A stretch of DNA of 64,000 bases from positions 94,707 through 158,706 of the forward strand of contig JBMNGF010000012.1 of NCBI GenBank assembly GCA_050949745.1. Direction: 5' to 3'. This document shows positions 33,107 to 42,531 of the stretch, piece by piece. Positions within the stretch are counted from its first letter, which is position 1; each line of letters starts with the position of its first letter. The notes beneath the pieces were generated by a model, which had not been told where the DNA came from, did not search any database, and saw nothing but the letters and a program-made list of their open reading frames with translations. The DNA is from Syntrophaceticus sp050949745. GTDB lineage: Bacteria; Bacillota; DSM-12270; Thermacetogeniales; Thermacetogeniaceae. The translations under genes were made by a program, and so were the position numbers.

Positions 33107-33376
33107 ATGACTGAAACCTTTATCATATCTCTAGGGAGGGAGGCCTTGTATACGATCATATTGGTTGCTGCCCCTGTCCTTGGTGTCAGCTTGTTGGTCG
33201 GCTTGTTGATCAGTTTTTTTCAGGCAACAACACAGATGCAGGACCAGACCTTGAGTTTTGTCCCCAAAATTATTGCTGTTTTTGCTGCTATTGCCATCTT
33301 TGCTCCCTGGATGCTCAAGGTGCTCGTGTTTTTTACTGAGAACCTATATCAAGGTATTCAGCAGTTAGCTAGATAA
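33107..33376 (+). CDS. fliQ: Flagellar export gate protein FliQ
   Basis: 89 residues with two membrane helices (LYTIILVAAPVLGVSLLVGLL and IAVFAAIAIFAPWMLKVLVFF) and the family motif ISFFQATTQMQDQTLSFVPK. Standard length. GGGAGAGGGAAG precedes the ATG. It is placed 24 nt before fliR. Confidence 0.96.
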   Translation: MTETFIISLGREALYTIILVAAPVLGVSLLVGLLISFFQATTQMQDQTLSFVPKIIAVFAAIAIFAPWMLKVLVFFTENLYQGIQQLAR

Positions 33377-33400
33377 AAATTCCGACCAGGAGCGGCAGCG

Positions 33401-34177
33401 ATGGAATTCTTATTTTTTGATAGATTAAATCAAATCTTACTTATTTGGGGTAGAATCGCTGGGTTTTTTATCACAGCTGTCCCTTTTAGCATGCGAAATA
33501 TACCCCTTCGCTTCAAGGTAGGCATGGCGGCTGTTTTCGCCTATCTGGTCTTTATGACCTATCTCAATGAACCACCTCTGGCGGTGGGGAATATGGCCAG
33601 CTATGTTTTCCTGTTTATTGGGGAATTGCTGATCGGCTGTATTCTGGGTTTTATCACCCAGATCGTTTTTTCGATTTTTAGGGTAGCCGGCCATTATCTT
33701 GATGTACAGATGGGTCTGGGGGTTGCTCAAGTCATCGATCCTGAATACGGGACACAGGTGCCGTTGCTGGGCAACCTGCAGTACATGCTGGCTCTATTAA
33801 CATTTTTAGCGATCAACGGCCATCATGTTCTGATCGCAGGGTTGTTCCAGAGCTATCGATTGATCCCTATTGCTGAATTTCATTATACAGGTGAGCTGAG
33901 CCTTTTTTTCTGCAGACTTGTGGGGGAAATGTTTTTGCTCGCCTTCCAAATAGCTCTGCCTGTGGTCGGTGCCTTATTGATCACTGATCTGGTTTTGGGA
34001 GTGATCGCTAGGACTGTACCCCAAATGAATGTTTTTTTTGTTGCTCTTCCCCTAAAGATTGCTCTAGGGTTTGGTTTGATCTTAATCATGGTGCCTTTGT
34101 TTATCTGGGCCTTTGAGGTGGAGTTTGAAAGGATGTTTGAACAGTTCAATAAGCTGTTGATGATCATGAGGCGGTGA
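33401..34177 (+). CDS. fliR: Flagellar export gate protein FliR
   Basis: 258 residues, about six membrane segments. AGFFITAVPFSMRNIPLRFKVGMA, ELLIGCILGFITQIVFSIFRVAGHYLDVQMGLG and VLGVIARTVPQMNVFFVALPLKIALG are FliR signatures. It completes the FliPQR gate and is followed 4 nt later by flhB. Confidence 0.96.
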   Translation: MEFLFFDRLNQILLIWGRIAGFFITAVPFSMRNIPLRFKVGMAAVFAYLVFMTYLNEPPLAVGNMASYVFLFIGELLIGCILGFITQIVFSIFRVAGHYLDVQMGLGVAQVIDPEYGTQVPLLGNLQYMLALLTFLAINGHHVLIAGLFQSYRLIPIAEFHYTGELSLFFCRLVGEMFLLAFQIALPVVGALLITDLVLGVIARTVPQMNVFFVALPLKIALGFGLILIMVPLFIWAFEVEFERMFEQFNKLLMIMRR

Positions 34178-34181
34178 TGGT

Positions 34182-35255
34182 TTGTCTGGTGGTGAGCGCA
34201 CAGAACAACCGACTCCACGGCGCAAAGAGGATGCCCGCAAAAAGGGCCAGGTTGCCCGCAGTGTTGAAGTAAATTCAGCATTGATCCTGCTCTGCACATT
34301 TCTTTTTTTAAAGTATTGTGCGCCTTGGCTCTGTATGCAGGCGCTGGCCATCATCCAGCAGATGTTTAGCAGGGCAGGACAGGTATGGGCAGAAGGTGCT
34401 GTCAATCAGTTGGCTATTTCAGGTGTGATGGCTTTTGCTGTGCTGGCTCTTCCTGTGCTGGGAATCGCTTTTTTAGCAAGTGTTGTGGCTAATATGGCTC
34501 AGGTCGGTTTGCTGTTCACACCATCGGTTGTGCAGCCAAAACTGGAAAGGATCAATCCTATAGAGGGTGTTAAAAAGATTTTTTCCCGCAAGGCGGTTGT
34601 CGAACTCATCAAAGCGCTCACTAAGGTGGGGATCGCCGGCTACATCGCTTATACAACTATCCGATCTGAATTTGAGCTGTTCCCAGCACTGATCCAGATG
34701 TCACTGCCTGATGCTATATCTGTATTAGCGAATCTGGCCTGTACAATCGTTTTGAGGATTGGAGTTTTTCTTTTAGCTCTTGCTGCTGCTGATTATGCCT
34801 TTCAATATATAGAGCATCAGAAGTCACTGCGGATGACGAAACAGGAGGTAAAAGAGGAATTCCGCCAGTATGAAGGGGATCCCCAGCAGAAGGGCAAGCG
34901 CAAAGAGATACAGAGAAAGCTCTCCATGCAGCGGATGATGCAGCAGGTTCCTCAGGCAGATGTTGTGATCACCAACCCGACCCACTATGCGGTTGCATTG
35001 AAATACGAAATCAATAAAGATACAGCACCTGTGGTTCTAGCTAAAGGTGTTGGTGAAGTCGCCCAGAGGATCAAAAGGATCGCGGAGGAAAATGAGATCA
35101 TCATCTATGAAGATCCCCCTCTGGCGCAGACATTGTATAAGACTGTGGAGATTGGCGGGGTAATCCCAGAACACCTCTATGAGGCTGTTGCCAATGTGCT
35201 CTCTTTCGTCTATAGGCTGCGCCCTGAGTATTTAAAACAAAGAGGAATGAGGTAG
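34182..35255 (+). CDS. flhB: Flagellar export switch protein FlhB
   Basis: 357 residues. N-terminus RTEQPTPRRKEDARKKGQVARS, four membrane helices, then a cytoplasmic domain with the autocleavage motif NPTH (residues 265-268, in VVITNPTHYAVALKY). Self-cleavage there switches export from rod/hook to filament substrates. TTG start. It ends 4 nt before flhA. Confidence 0.97.
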   Translation: MSGGERTEQPTPRRKEDARKKGQVARSVEVNSALILLCTFLFLKYCAPWLCMQALAIIQQMFSRAGQVWAEGAVNQLAISGVMAFAVLALPVLGIAFLASVVANMAQVGLLFTPSVVQPKLERINPIEGVKKIFSRKAVVELIKALTKVGIAGYIAYTTIRSEFELFPALIQMSLPDAISVLANLACTIVLRIGVFLLALAAADYAFQYIEHQKSLRMTKQEVKEEFRQYEGDPQQKGKRKEIQRKLSMQRMMQQVPQADVVITNPTHYAVALKYEINKDTAPVVLAKGVGEVAQRIKRIAEENEIIIYEDPPLAQTLYKTVEIGGVIPEHLYEAVANVLSFVYRLRPEYLKQRGMR

Positions 35256-35259
35256 TAAG

Positions 35260-37317
35260 ATGGCAGTATCATCCTTAGAGAGGATGTACAAATTCAGTGA
35301 CGCGATAGTGGCTGTGGCTGTGATCCTGATAGTTGTAATGATGATCATACCGATCCCTGCCGGCCTGCTCAGCTTCTTTTTGATGTTGAATATTTCTCTT
35401 TCATTACTGGTTTTACTGGTGTCTCTGTTTATCCAGGAACCATTAGATTTTTCGGTTTTCCCTACACTGCTCCTCATTCTGACACTATTCAGGCTTTGCC
35501 TGAACATCTCCACGACGAGGCTAATTTTATTATACGCAGATGCCGGGGTTGTGATAGAAAAGTTTGGCACTGTGGTGATCGGCGGCAACCCTGTTGTCGG
35601 CTTTATCATCTTTTTGATCTTGATCATTGTCCAGTTTATTGTGATTACCAAGGGTTCAGAGCGTGTTTCAGAAGTTGCGGCAAGGTTTACCCTGGATGCT
35701 ATGCCTGGGAAGCAGATGAGCATTGATGCTGATCTTAATTCTGGCAGCATCACTGAGCTGGAAGCCAAGAACAGGCGCATTAAAGTTCAGCGTGAGGCGG
35801 ATTTTTACGGAGCCATGGATGGTGCCAGCAAGTTTGTGCGAGGTGATGCCATCGCTTCCCTGATCATTGTTGCGATCAATATATTGGGTGGCTTTATTAT
35901 CGGTATTGTGCAAATGGGTATGCCCTTTCAGGATGCCCTACTTACCTATACACTGCTTACAGTCGGTGATGGCCTGGTGACTCAAATTCCTGCACTATTG
36001 GTCTCCACTGCTTCCGGTATTGTGGTTACCAGAAATGGTTCTGCTAATGGTTTTGGTGTTGATATTTACAAACAGTTGCTCGGTTATCCCAAAGCCTTGG
36101 TGATCACCTGCGGTGTTCTGTTCTTGCTGGCACTGATGGGGCTGCCCCCACTTCAGATCTTCATCATCGCTGCTGCACTCGGTGGCAGTGCATACCTTTT
36201 AGACAGGTCTTCCAAAAAGGAAAAGGTTGAGGAGGTAGAGAGTGAGCGCACCAGGGAACTGGAGGAGATGAAAAAGCCGGAAAATGTGATTGGACTAGTA
36301 CAGGTTGACCCCCTGGAGATTGAACTGGGGTACAATTTAATTCCTATGGTTGATGCCAAACAGGGTGGGGACCTGCTCGATCGCATTTTGGTTATCAGGA
36401 GGCAGTGTGCTTTAGAGCTGGGTTTTGTCATACCACCTGTACGGGTGCGAGATAATGTGCAGATCGATCCTAATGCCTATTTGATCAAGGTTAAAGGTTC
36501 CACTGTTGGGAAAGGGAAAGTGATGCTTAATCACTATCTAGCTATCGGCCCTGAGGTAAGATCTCAATTTGAGGGGATTGAAGCCCAGGATCCCACCTTT
36601 GGCCTGCCCGCTCTTTGGGTTACTGAGCAGACCAAAGATGATGTAGAGGCAGCCGGTTTTACAGCGGTGGAGTCTGTAGCGGTTATTGCCACACACCTTA
36701 CAGAGATCGTGAAAAAGCATGCCTATGAAATCATCAGCAGGCAGGATGTGCAAAACCTTCTCGATCATATCAAAAAAACCAACAGTGCGGTCGTCAAAGA
36801 GCTGGTGCCGGATCTGTTGAGCCTGGGAGAGATTCAAAAGGTCTTATCCAATTTACTGCGAGAGAAGGTACAGATTCGGGATCTGACGACGATCCTGGAA
36901 ACCTTGGCAGATTACGCCAGTTATACCAAAGACACCGTTCTTCTGACCGAGTATGTCAGACAGGCCTTGGGGCGGCAGATCGTAGAGGGCTTCCTGGAGC
37001 CTGACAACAAGCTCTATGTCTTTACGTTTGAGCCGCAGCTGGAACAGAGCCTAAAGGAGGGTTTACCGCAAAATGAACAGACAGGTGCTCTCAGTTTGGA
37101 TCCCCTTAAAGCGCAGCAGATATTGGCTAATCTCCGCTCTCTGATGGAGAAGGCTATAGCAGATGGGCACCAGCCGGTATTGCTCTGTGCTCCTGTATTG
37201 AGGTTCTATTTTCTGCGCATGGTGGAAAGGGTTCTACCGATGTTGGTAGCCATATCTTACAATGAACTGCAACAGGACTACCAGGTGGAATCCATAGGGA
37301 TGATCAGCATTAACTGA
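35260..37317 (+). CDS. flhA: Flagellar export protein FlhA
   Basis: 685 residues. Eight N-terminal membrane helices with the FHIPEP-family motif (PLDFSVFPTLLLILTLFRLCLNISTTR; ITKGSERVSEVAARFTLDAMPGKQMSID) and a C-terminal soluble ring domain (RDLTTILETLADYA; VLLCAPVLRFYFLRMVERVLPMLVAISYNE). It is the export-gate platform that docks chaperone-substrate complexes. The next gene is the sigma factor; the usual flhF-flhG pair is absent at this place. Confidence 0.97.
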   Translation: MAVSSLERMYKFSDAIVAVAVILIVVMMIIPIPAGLLSFFLMLNISLSLLVLLVSLFIQEPLDFSVFPTLLLILTLFRLCLNISTTRLILLYADAGVVIEKFGTVVIGGNPVVGFIIFLILIIVQFIVITKGSERVSEVAARFTLDAMPGKQMSIDADLNSGSITELEAKNRRIKVQREADFYGAMDGASKFVRGDAIASLIIVAINILGGFIIGIVQMGMPFQDALLTYTLLTVGDGLVTQIPALLVSTASGIVVTRNGSANGFGVDIYKQLLGYPKALVITCGVLFLLALMGLPPLQIFIIAAALGGSAYLLDRSSKKEKVEEVESERTRELEEMKKPENVIGLVQVDPLEIELGYNLIPMVDAKQGGDLLDRILVIRRQCALELGFVIPPVRVRDNVQIDPNAYLIKVKGSTVGKGKVMLNHYLAIGPEVRSQFEGIEAQDPTFGLPALWVTEQTKDDVEAAGFTAVESVAVIATHLTEIVKKHAYEIISRQDVQNLLDHIKKTNSAVVKELVPDLLSLGEIQKVLSNLLREKVQIRDLTTILETLADYASYTKDTVLLTEYVRQALGRQIVEGFLEPDNKLYVFTFEPQLEQSLKEGLPQNEQTGALSLDPLKAQQILANLRSLMEKAIADGHQPVLLCAPVLRFYFLRMVERVLPMLVAISYNELQQDYQVESIGMISIN

Positions 37318-37346
37318 CCAACTTGGCGTATATCTCCGCTTCTGTG

Positions 37347-37359
37347 GGTGCCTGGCACC
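37347..37359 (+). repeat. GGTGCCTGGCACC palindrome
   Basis: A 13-nt palindrome between flhA and the sigma factor gene; same family as the GTGCCAGGCAC elements near fliT, fliD and fliB (reverse complement at the central base). Confidence 0.55.
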
Positions 37360-37402
37360 GGTATTCCTGAACTAAGAACTTGCTTTAATTGAGGGTGAGA
37401 GA

Positions 37403-38146
37403 ATGGATGCAGCCAAAAATGAACAGCTGACAGATCTGTGGAGTAAATTTCTAAAAAAAAGGGACGCGCAATCAAGGGAGCAGTTGGTGCTTTCCTACCT
37501 CTATCTGGTCAAATACATCGCCGGCAGGCTGTCCATCTATTTTAAAAACTACTATGAGCTCGAGGACCTGGAGAGTGCCGGCATCCCCGGCCTGATCAGT
37601 GCTGTTGATCAATTTAATCCCGAAAAAAAAGTTAAATTCGAGACCTATGCCACGATCAGGATTCGCGGGGCTATCTATGACTGGATACGTTCACTGAGCT
37701 GGGTGCCCCGCTCTATCTATTCTGAAGCCCGTAAGATAGAGGATGCCGTGGCTCAGCTCGAACAGAAATTGGGGAGAGTGCCTGATGATTTGGAAACAGC
37801 GGAATACCTGAATATTTCTGTTGCCGAATACCACAACCTTTTAGAAAAGGTAGCACCTGTAGCGGTTATCTCCCTTGACGACCCCCAGCATGAAACAAAA
37901 GAATCTCTGGATATTGCTGCAGACTCAGAGGTAGAGGATGTTTTGGATGAGATCGAAGCAGCTGAAGCAAAGAAAGCACTGGCTGAAGCTATCACCGAGC
38001 TGCCGGAGAGGGACCAGTTGGTGATTTCCCTTTACTACCATGAGGGGCTAACCCTGAAAGAGATAGGGAAGGTCTTAGGTGTTTCCGAATCCCGGGTATC
38101 CCAGCTTCACAGCAGGTCAATCTTAAGACTGAGAAAACTGCTTTAA
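37403..38146 (+). CDS. fliA: Flagellar sigma factor, FliA/SigD (sigma-28) family
   Basis: 247 residues. Region 2 ESAGIPGLISAVDQFNPEKKVKFETYATIRIRGAIYDWIRS and region 4 LPERDQLVISLYYHEGLTLKEIGKVLGVSESRVSQLHSRS are typical of FliA/WhiG. It should read the TAAA-N15-GCCGATAA promoters found before flgM, fliD, fliC and cheY, and is opposed by FlgM. ATG start with GAGGGTGAGAG. It is the last gene of the flgB-flhA operon, the same arrangement as Bacillus sigD. Confidence 0.95.
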   Translation: MDAAKNEQLTDLWSKFLKKRDAQSREQLVLSYLYLVKYIAGRLSIYFKNYYELEDLESAGIPGLISAVDQFNPEKKVKFETYATIRIRGAIYDWIRSLSWVPRSIYSEARKIEDAVAQLEQKLGRVPDDLETAEYLNISVAEYHNLLEKVAPVAVISLDDPQHETKESLDIAADSEVEDVLDEIEAAEAKKALAEAITELPERDQLVISLYYHEGLTLKEIGKVLGVSESRVSQLHSRSILRLRKLL

Positions 38147-38228
38147 TCATTTGCATATCAGATGGTATTTGGTTCCAGTGGCGCGTCTTCAGATAAGGAG
38201 TTTCCTTCCAACGACTAACTTTTGGGGC

Positions 38229-38255
38229 TAAAGATCGGCGGAAAGTTATCGATAT
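38229..38255 (+). promoter_or_regulatory. Sigma-28 promoter of flgM-flgN-flgK-flgL
   Basis: TAAA (38229-38232), 15-nt spacer, ATCGATAT (38248-38255), a 6/8 match to GCCGATAT. It lies about 20 nt before the flgM start. Confidence 0.65.
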
Positions 38256-38275
38256 ATTAGATAGAGGTGAGTGGA

Positions 38276-38596
38276 ATGGATATCAGAAATATTGAGAGCT
38301 TTCTGGCATCTGTAACTAAGGCATATAAAACAACAGAAATAACCCCCAAAAAGACGGCTGTGGAAAAAGAGGAGGCTGCAAACAGGAGTGATAGTGTTGT
38401 TCTCTCTCCTGAAGCGAAAGCGATGCTTGAGCTCTGCCGGTCAGCTGTGGCTGAAACGAAGAAGCTTCCAGCTGCCAGGGAGGAACTGGTCAAATCTCTG
38501 CAGGAAAGGGTACAAAACAACCAATATCATGTCGACCCGCAAGAAATAGCAGCAGCGATGCTTAGAGATCAAAAGATAAAATCTAGCTGTAACTGA
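38276..38596 (+). CDS. flgM: Anti-sigma-28 factor FlgM
   Basis: 106 residues. The second half is the conserved sigma-binding helix region (SDSVVLSPEAKAMLELCRSAV; ARVELVKSLQERV-like; YHVDPQEIAAAMLRDQKI). It holds the sigma-28 factor inactive until the hook is complete and FlgM is exported. ATG 38276 lies 8 nt after AGAGG; GTG 38267 is an alternative. It is transcribed from its own sigma-28 promoter, so the loop is autoregulatory. Confidence 0.93.
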   Translation: MDIRNIESFLASVTKAYKTTEITPKKTAVEKEEAANRSDSVVLSPEAKAMLELCRSAVAETKKLPAAREELVKSLQERVQNNQYHVDPQEIAAAMLRDQKIKSSCN

Positions 38597-38656
38597 CAGC
38601 CGGAATCAATTTTTGTTTTAGGGCTCTTTGGTTACAGCCAACAGGGGGAGTTATTG

Positions 38657-39109
38657 ATGGATGATCTGTACAGGTCACTTCTGGAACTGTTAAAAGAGGA
38701 GTCAGCTGTTGTTGGAAGACTGGTCGAGTTTGGACAGGATGAGACAACAGCTTTACAAGAGGATGACATATCAGCAATCAAATCGGCTATCTCCCGCCAG
38801 GAGGAAGAAATAAAGAGATTATCGGTATTAGAAGAGAGAAGGGCAGAAGTTCTCGCTAGTATTGATGGTCAAGATGGAATAGAGCGAGCAGGAAGGATGA
38901 AAGATGAGCTGGAGATAGAGGGCAGCCGGCTGGCAACTCGGCTGCAGGAACTGGCAGCTGTCAATGAGACCAACCGCCTGCTGGCCAACCAAGCACTTTC
39001 TTTTGCTGCTGTTTTACAAGAGGCTTTAGCAGATGTGACTGGAGGTTATGATGAAAAAGGCCGAAGAACAGATTTGCCGGGATTTACCACGATAGATACT
39101 TCAGCATAA
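38657..39109 (+). CDS. flgN: FlgN-type flagellar chaperone
   Basis: 150 residues, all helical (YRSLLELLKEESAVVGRLVEFGQ; ALQEDDISAIKSAISRQEEEI; LATRLQELAAVNETNRLLANQALSFA-type). FlgN proteins escort the hook-filament junction proteins FlgK and FlgL, encoded next. Conservation is low, so the call rests on size, helix pattern and position between flgM and flgK. ATG 38657 is 7 nt after AGGGGGAG. Confidence 0.85.
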   Translation: MDDLYRSLLELLKEESAVVGRLVEFGQDETTALQEDDISAIKSAISRQEEEIKRLSVLEERRAEVLASIDGQDGIERAGRMKDELEIEGSRLATRLQELAAVNETNRLLANQALSFAAVLQEALADVTGGYDEKGRRTDLPGFTTIDTSA

Positions 39110-39122
39110 TTGGAGGTAGCCA

Positions 39123-40604
39123 ATGTCCAATTTTGGTTTATATGTAGCCATGACAGGGCTTTTCGCCCAGAAAAAGTGTATAGATGTCACAGCACACAAT
39201 ATAGCTAACGCCAGTACCCCAGGGTATACCAGGCAGAGGGCGGAGTTGTGTACTAAGGATCCATGGCCTGTACCAGGCTTTAATATGCCGAGGGGAGCCG
39301 GGCAGCTGGGCACAGGTGTGCAGGTGAGGACAATAGAGCGGATTCGCGACCAATTTCTTGACCAGCAGATCAGGCAGCAGACCCTGCTGCAGGGAGAATG
39401 GCAGCAGCGGAATAATACCCTCAGTCAGGTAGAAACCATCTTTATGGAGCTGTCCGATAATGGACTGAACTCAGTTATGGATAAGTTCTGGGATGATTGG
39501 AATCAGTTGTCCAAATTCCCGGACAGTTCGCCTGTACGAACTACAGTTGTGGAGTCATCAGTTACCCTGGCAGATACCATCAGACACACATACAGTCAGC
39601 TCAAAACCCTACAAAATGATCTCAATGAGCAGGTCCGCATCAAGGTCGATCATGCCAACAGCATACTTAACCAGATCGCTGATCTGAACAAACAGATTCA
39701 GACTGCCAGTGTATCAGGCCTTTCCCCAAATGACCTGCTAGATAGGACGGACATGCTGCTCGATGAATTGAACAAAACTGTGTCTGCAGAGGTAAAAGTT
39801 CAAGGGGATCAGACAGTCAATGTGATGATCGGTGGGATGAATGTAGTGGATGGATTCAAAGCGACCCTACTGACTGCTGAAGCTGATGCTCAGGGGTTCT
39901 ACCAGGTGGGGGTCGACCTGGGAAAGGGGAACAATGTTTTAATGCAATGGTCAGATCTGGGTGGAGAATTCCAGGGGCTTGTTAAGGCTAGAGATAATGA
40001 TGTGGGTGGATATATGACGGAATTAGATCAGCTGGCTGTTTCACTTGCTAAAGATGTCAATAAGCTGCATATGGAAGGTTATGGGCTGGATGGAGAAACA
40101 GGTATTCCGTTTTTTGTGGGCAGTGATGAGCAGGTCAAATTTTCCAGCGATCCGGATATGGTGAACAGCGCCGGTTCTATCTATATCAACTCCTATCTTA
40201 CAGCAGACCCTCAGCGCATCGCTGCTGCAGGAAGCTCCGGTGAGGATGGTATGCCTGCTTCTGGGAATGGGGATAATGCTCTGCTCATTTACCAGCTGCG
40301 GGATCAGAAGATAGAGTTCGAGAATGCTGCCGGAGAGGTTGTATCCACTGAGACAATCAATGACTTTTACAAAAGCATGATCTCCAAGCTCGGTGTAGAT
40401 GCTGACCAGGCGGAAAACATGGTCAAGAATCAAGAAGCTTTAGTGACTCAATTGAAAAACAGAAAGGAATCGATTTCCGGTGTTTCACTAGATGAGGAAA
40501 TGACAAATATGATCCAGTACCAGAATGCCTACATGGCGGCTGCCAAACTTGTCAATGTGATTGATGAGATGACCAGGGTGCTCATCAATCTGGGAAAGGA
40601 GTAA
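39123..40604 (+). CDS. flgK: Flagellar hook-associated protein 1, FlgK
   Basis: 493 residues. N-terminal rod-type motif LFAQKKCIDVTAHNIANASTPGYTRQRAEL and C-terminal EEMTNMIQYQNAYMAAAKLVNVIDEMTRVLINL are FlgK signatures. It makes the first hook-filament junction ring. It ends 1 nt before flgL. Confidence 0.95.
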   Translation: MSNFGLYVAMTGLFAQKKCIDVTAHNIANASTPGYTRQRAELCTKDPWPVPGFNMPRGAGQLGTGVQVRTIERIRDQFLDQQIRQQTLLQGEWQQRNNTLSQVETIFMELSDNGLNSVMDKFWDDWNQLSKFPDSSPVRTTVVESSVTLADTIRHTYSQLKTLQNDLNEQVRIKVDHANSILNQIADLNKQIQTASVSGLSPNDLLDRTDMLLDELNKTVSAEVKVQGDQTVNVMIGGMNVVDGFKATLLTAEADAQGFYQVGVDLGKGNNVLMQWSDLGGEFQGLVKARDNDVGGYMTELDQLAVSLAKDVNKLHMEGYGLDGETGIPFFVGSDEQVKFSSDPDMVNSAGSIYINSYLTADPQRIAAAGSSGEDGMPASGNGDNALLIYQLRDQKIEFENAAGEVVSTETINDFYKSMISKLGVDADQAENMVKNQEALVTQLKNRKESISGVSLDEEMTNMIQYQNAYMAAAKLVNVIDEMTRVLINLGKE

Positions 40605-40605
40605 A

Positions 40606-41526
40606 ATGATGCGAGTTACCAACCATATGCTTTCAGCAAAGGTTTTGCAAAACCTGACCAAGAGCCTGCAGGAATTCCAAAGGATCAACAACCAAATGTC
40701 ATCAGGTAAGGCAGTGAGCAAGCCCTCAGATGATCCTGTTGCTACAGGCCGCATTTTATCCCTGAAATCCAGCCTTACCGCCCAGAAAAGGTATTATGGC
40801 AATATGAATGATGCGGAAAACTTTTTAACCACTACAGACAACGCCCTGGACAATATTTCCGAATCTTTGCTGCGGGTGAGAACGCTGATGCTTGATGGAG
40901 GGTCAGGTTCAGTCAGCCCATCAGATAGGGAAGCGATCGCCAGCGAGATCGATCAGGTCATCGACCAGTTGATCGAGATAGGAAACAGCATGTGCGGCAG
41001 CCAGTATATCTTCGGAGGGCACAGCACAGTGGACAAGCCTTTCACCAGGCAGGGGGATCTGATCAGCTATAATGGGAACAGGGGCGAGATACGTTATGAG
41101 ATCGGGCGCGGGGTTTTGATGGCTGTTAATATCGATGGCAGTCGGTTATGCCAGGAAATCGTACCAGCTGCAGACCAAGGAAACACAGAACTGTTTAATA
41201 CCCTGATCGAGATCAAGAATAACTTGAAAAACAATACAAATATCGAGGATTTGACAGGGGAACAGCTGAGCAAACTGGATGAGCTTAGTGATAATGTTCT
41301 CTCCCTCAGGGCTGTTGTCGGTGCCAAAGAAAATCGCATTGAAATGTCCAAAGCAAGGAATGAGGGTGATCGGTTAGAGATAACCAAAGTACTGTCCAAT
41401 ATGGAGGATATAGATATCGCTCATGCTGCGATGGAATACAGTGAAAAGGCTTATGTCTATCAGGCAGCACTGGCTACTGCATCCCAGATGCTGACACTAT
41501 CACTTGTTGATTATGTTGCCAGGTAA
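40606..41526 (+). CDS. flgL: Flagellar hook-associated protein 3, FlgL
   Basis: 306 residues. Flagellin-like N-terminus (VTNHMLSAKVLQNLTKSLQEFQRINNQMSSGKAVSKPSDDP) and C-terminus (DIAHAAMEYSEKAYVYQAALATASQMLTLSLVDYV). Second junction protein between FlgK and the filament. A GGTTGGTCG-type repeat starts at the stop codon and a GGTGCCAGGCACC palindrome with T run follows. Confidence 0.95.
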   Translation: MMRVTNHMLSAKVLQNLTKSLQEFQRINNQMSSGKAVSKPSDDPVATGRILSLKSSLTAQKRYYGNMNDAENFLTTTDNALDNISESLLRVRTLMLDGGSGSVSPSDREAIASEIDQVIDQLIEIGNSMCGSQYIFGGHSTVDKPFTRQGDLISYNGNRGEIRYEIGRGVLMAVNIDGSRLCQEIVPAADQGNTELFNTLIEIKNNLKNNTNIEDLTGEQLSKLDELSDNVLSLRAVVGAKENRIEMSKARNEGDRLEITKVLSNMEDIDIAHAAMEYSEKAYVYQAALATASQMLTLSLVDYVAR

Positions 41527-41545
41527 GTTAGTGGTTGGTCGTTGG
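41526..41545 (+). repeat. Dispersed GTTAGTGGTTGGTCGTTGG repeat after flgL
   Basis: The repeat begins in the last base of the flgL stop codon, as for the copies after the CBS gene, livF, grdD and fliP. Confidence 0.55.
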
Positions 41546-41672
41546 AAAAAGGATTATTCTGTTTCCTGAAATAGACTCAAGGGTCATGCTATATATATAC
41601 ATTTGTTGGTAATGATGCCAGGCAAAATGTTATATTATGGAATATATGCATAATAGGATGAATAAACTGCAT

Positions 41673-41700
41673 AAAAGGTGCCAGGCACCTTTTTATTTTT
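41673..41700 (+). terminator. GTGCCAGGCAC palindrome with T runs between convergent flgL and fliT
   Basis: AAAAGGTGCC-A-GGCACCTTTT (41673-41693) followed by TATTTTT. It belongs to the GTGCCAGGCAC repeat family but sits exactly where a terminator for flgL (plus) is expected; its right end overlaps the fliT stop region. Confidence 0.55.
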
Positions 41701-42121
41701 TGGTGTCGATGAAGGAGCCTGCAAGGGGTTTAGTTGTATGACCGTGGTAAGCATGATTTGCTGTTTTGGTGTGCTTGAGCCGGTGGATATCCTTTTTTAA
41801 GGAGGCTGCTTTTTCCTGCAGTTCTTGAATTATGCCTTGATCCTCTTTCAGCAGGCTTTGAAAGATCGCTGCTACATCTTCTTTAATTGATGCCAGATCT
41901 GGCGGTTCATCTGGAGCAGAGCCCTCTGTCCAACTGGGGATCTTGTGCACTTCTCGCAGCGCATCCAGCTGCTCAGAGATCTGCTGGCGCTGATCCAGCA
42001 GAGCGGCCAATTTTTCTATTTCATTCTGGGAAACAGCTTCACCTATTGATCTGGTTAGCTTCTCCCAGTGCTGTACCAGTTCTCTGGCCTGCTGCCATAT
42101 CTCTTTTCTTTTGATAATCAT
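41693..42121 (-). CDS. fliT: FliT-like flagellar chaperone
   Basis: 142 residues, helical (WQQARELVQHWEKLTRSIGEAV; LLDQRQQISEQLDALREV; FQSLLKEDQGIIQELQEKAASLKK). FliT binds FliD and in some species also regulators. Sequence is weakly conserved; the call is mainly positional, directly after fliS in a fliD-flaG-fliS operon. The C-terminal tail overlaps the palindromic terminator region. Confidence 0.7.
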   Translation of the reverse strand: MIIKRKEIWQQARELVQHWEKLTRSIGEAVSQNEIEKLAALLDQRQQISEQLDALREVHKIPSWTEGSAPDEPPDLASIKEDVAAIFQSLLKEDQGIIQELQEKAASLKKDIHRLKHTKTANHAYHGHTTKPLAGSFIDTKK

Positions 42122-42126
42122 TTCCC

Positions 42127-42522
42127 TCAGCTGCCTTTTGTCTGCTCAACTGCTTGTGCCCATGTTTGGCGCAGGTCGCTGACGAAATTCAACACCTGAT
42201 CGATGATCTCTGCATCTTTCTTGATGTTCGCCTCGATCAGCTGCTGTCTCTGGTAATCATAGAGCTTGTAAAGGTTTTCCGAGACCTCATACTCCATATT
42301 CAGCGTGTTCATCAGCTCTGTAATGATATCCTGGCTTTGGATAAGACTTGTATGGGCCTGATCCATCTTCTTTTCTTCAACAGCCTGTTTTGCCTGCTTG
42401 AGACATACCACCAGTCCGTCATAGAGCATCAGTAATAGTTTCCCAGGATTAGCTGTTTGTACAGAGGTCATACGGTACTGGTTGTATGGATTCATCCTGT
42501 TAGCATTCATGCCGCTCACCAT
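42127..42522 (-). CDS. fliS: Flagellin export chaperone FliS
   Basis: 131 residues. N-terminal NPYNQYRMTSVQTANPGKLLLMLYDGLVVCLKQA is diagnostic; LNMEYEVSENLYKLYDYQRQQLIEANIKKDAEII is the conserved helix pair. It keeps flagellin unpolymerised before export. It precedes fliT by 5 nt on the minus strand. Confidence 0.96.
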   Translation of the reverse strand: MVSGMNANRMNPYNQYRMTSVQTANPGKLLLMLYDGLVVCLKQAKQAVEEKKMDQAHTSLIQSQDIITELMNTLNMEYEVSENLYKLYDYQRQQLIEANIKKDAEIIDQVLNFVSDLRQTWAQAVEQTKGS

Positions 42523-42531
42523 CCTCTAATT

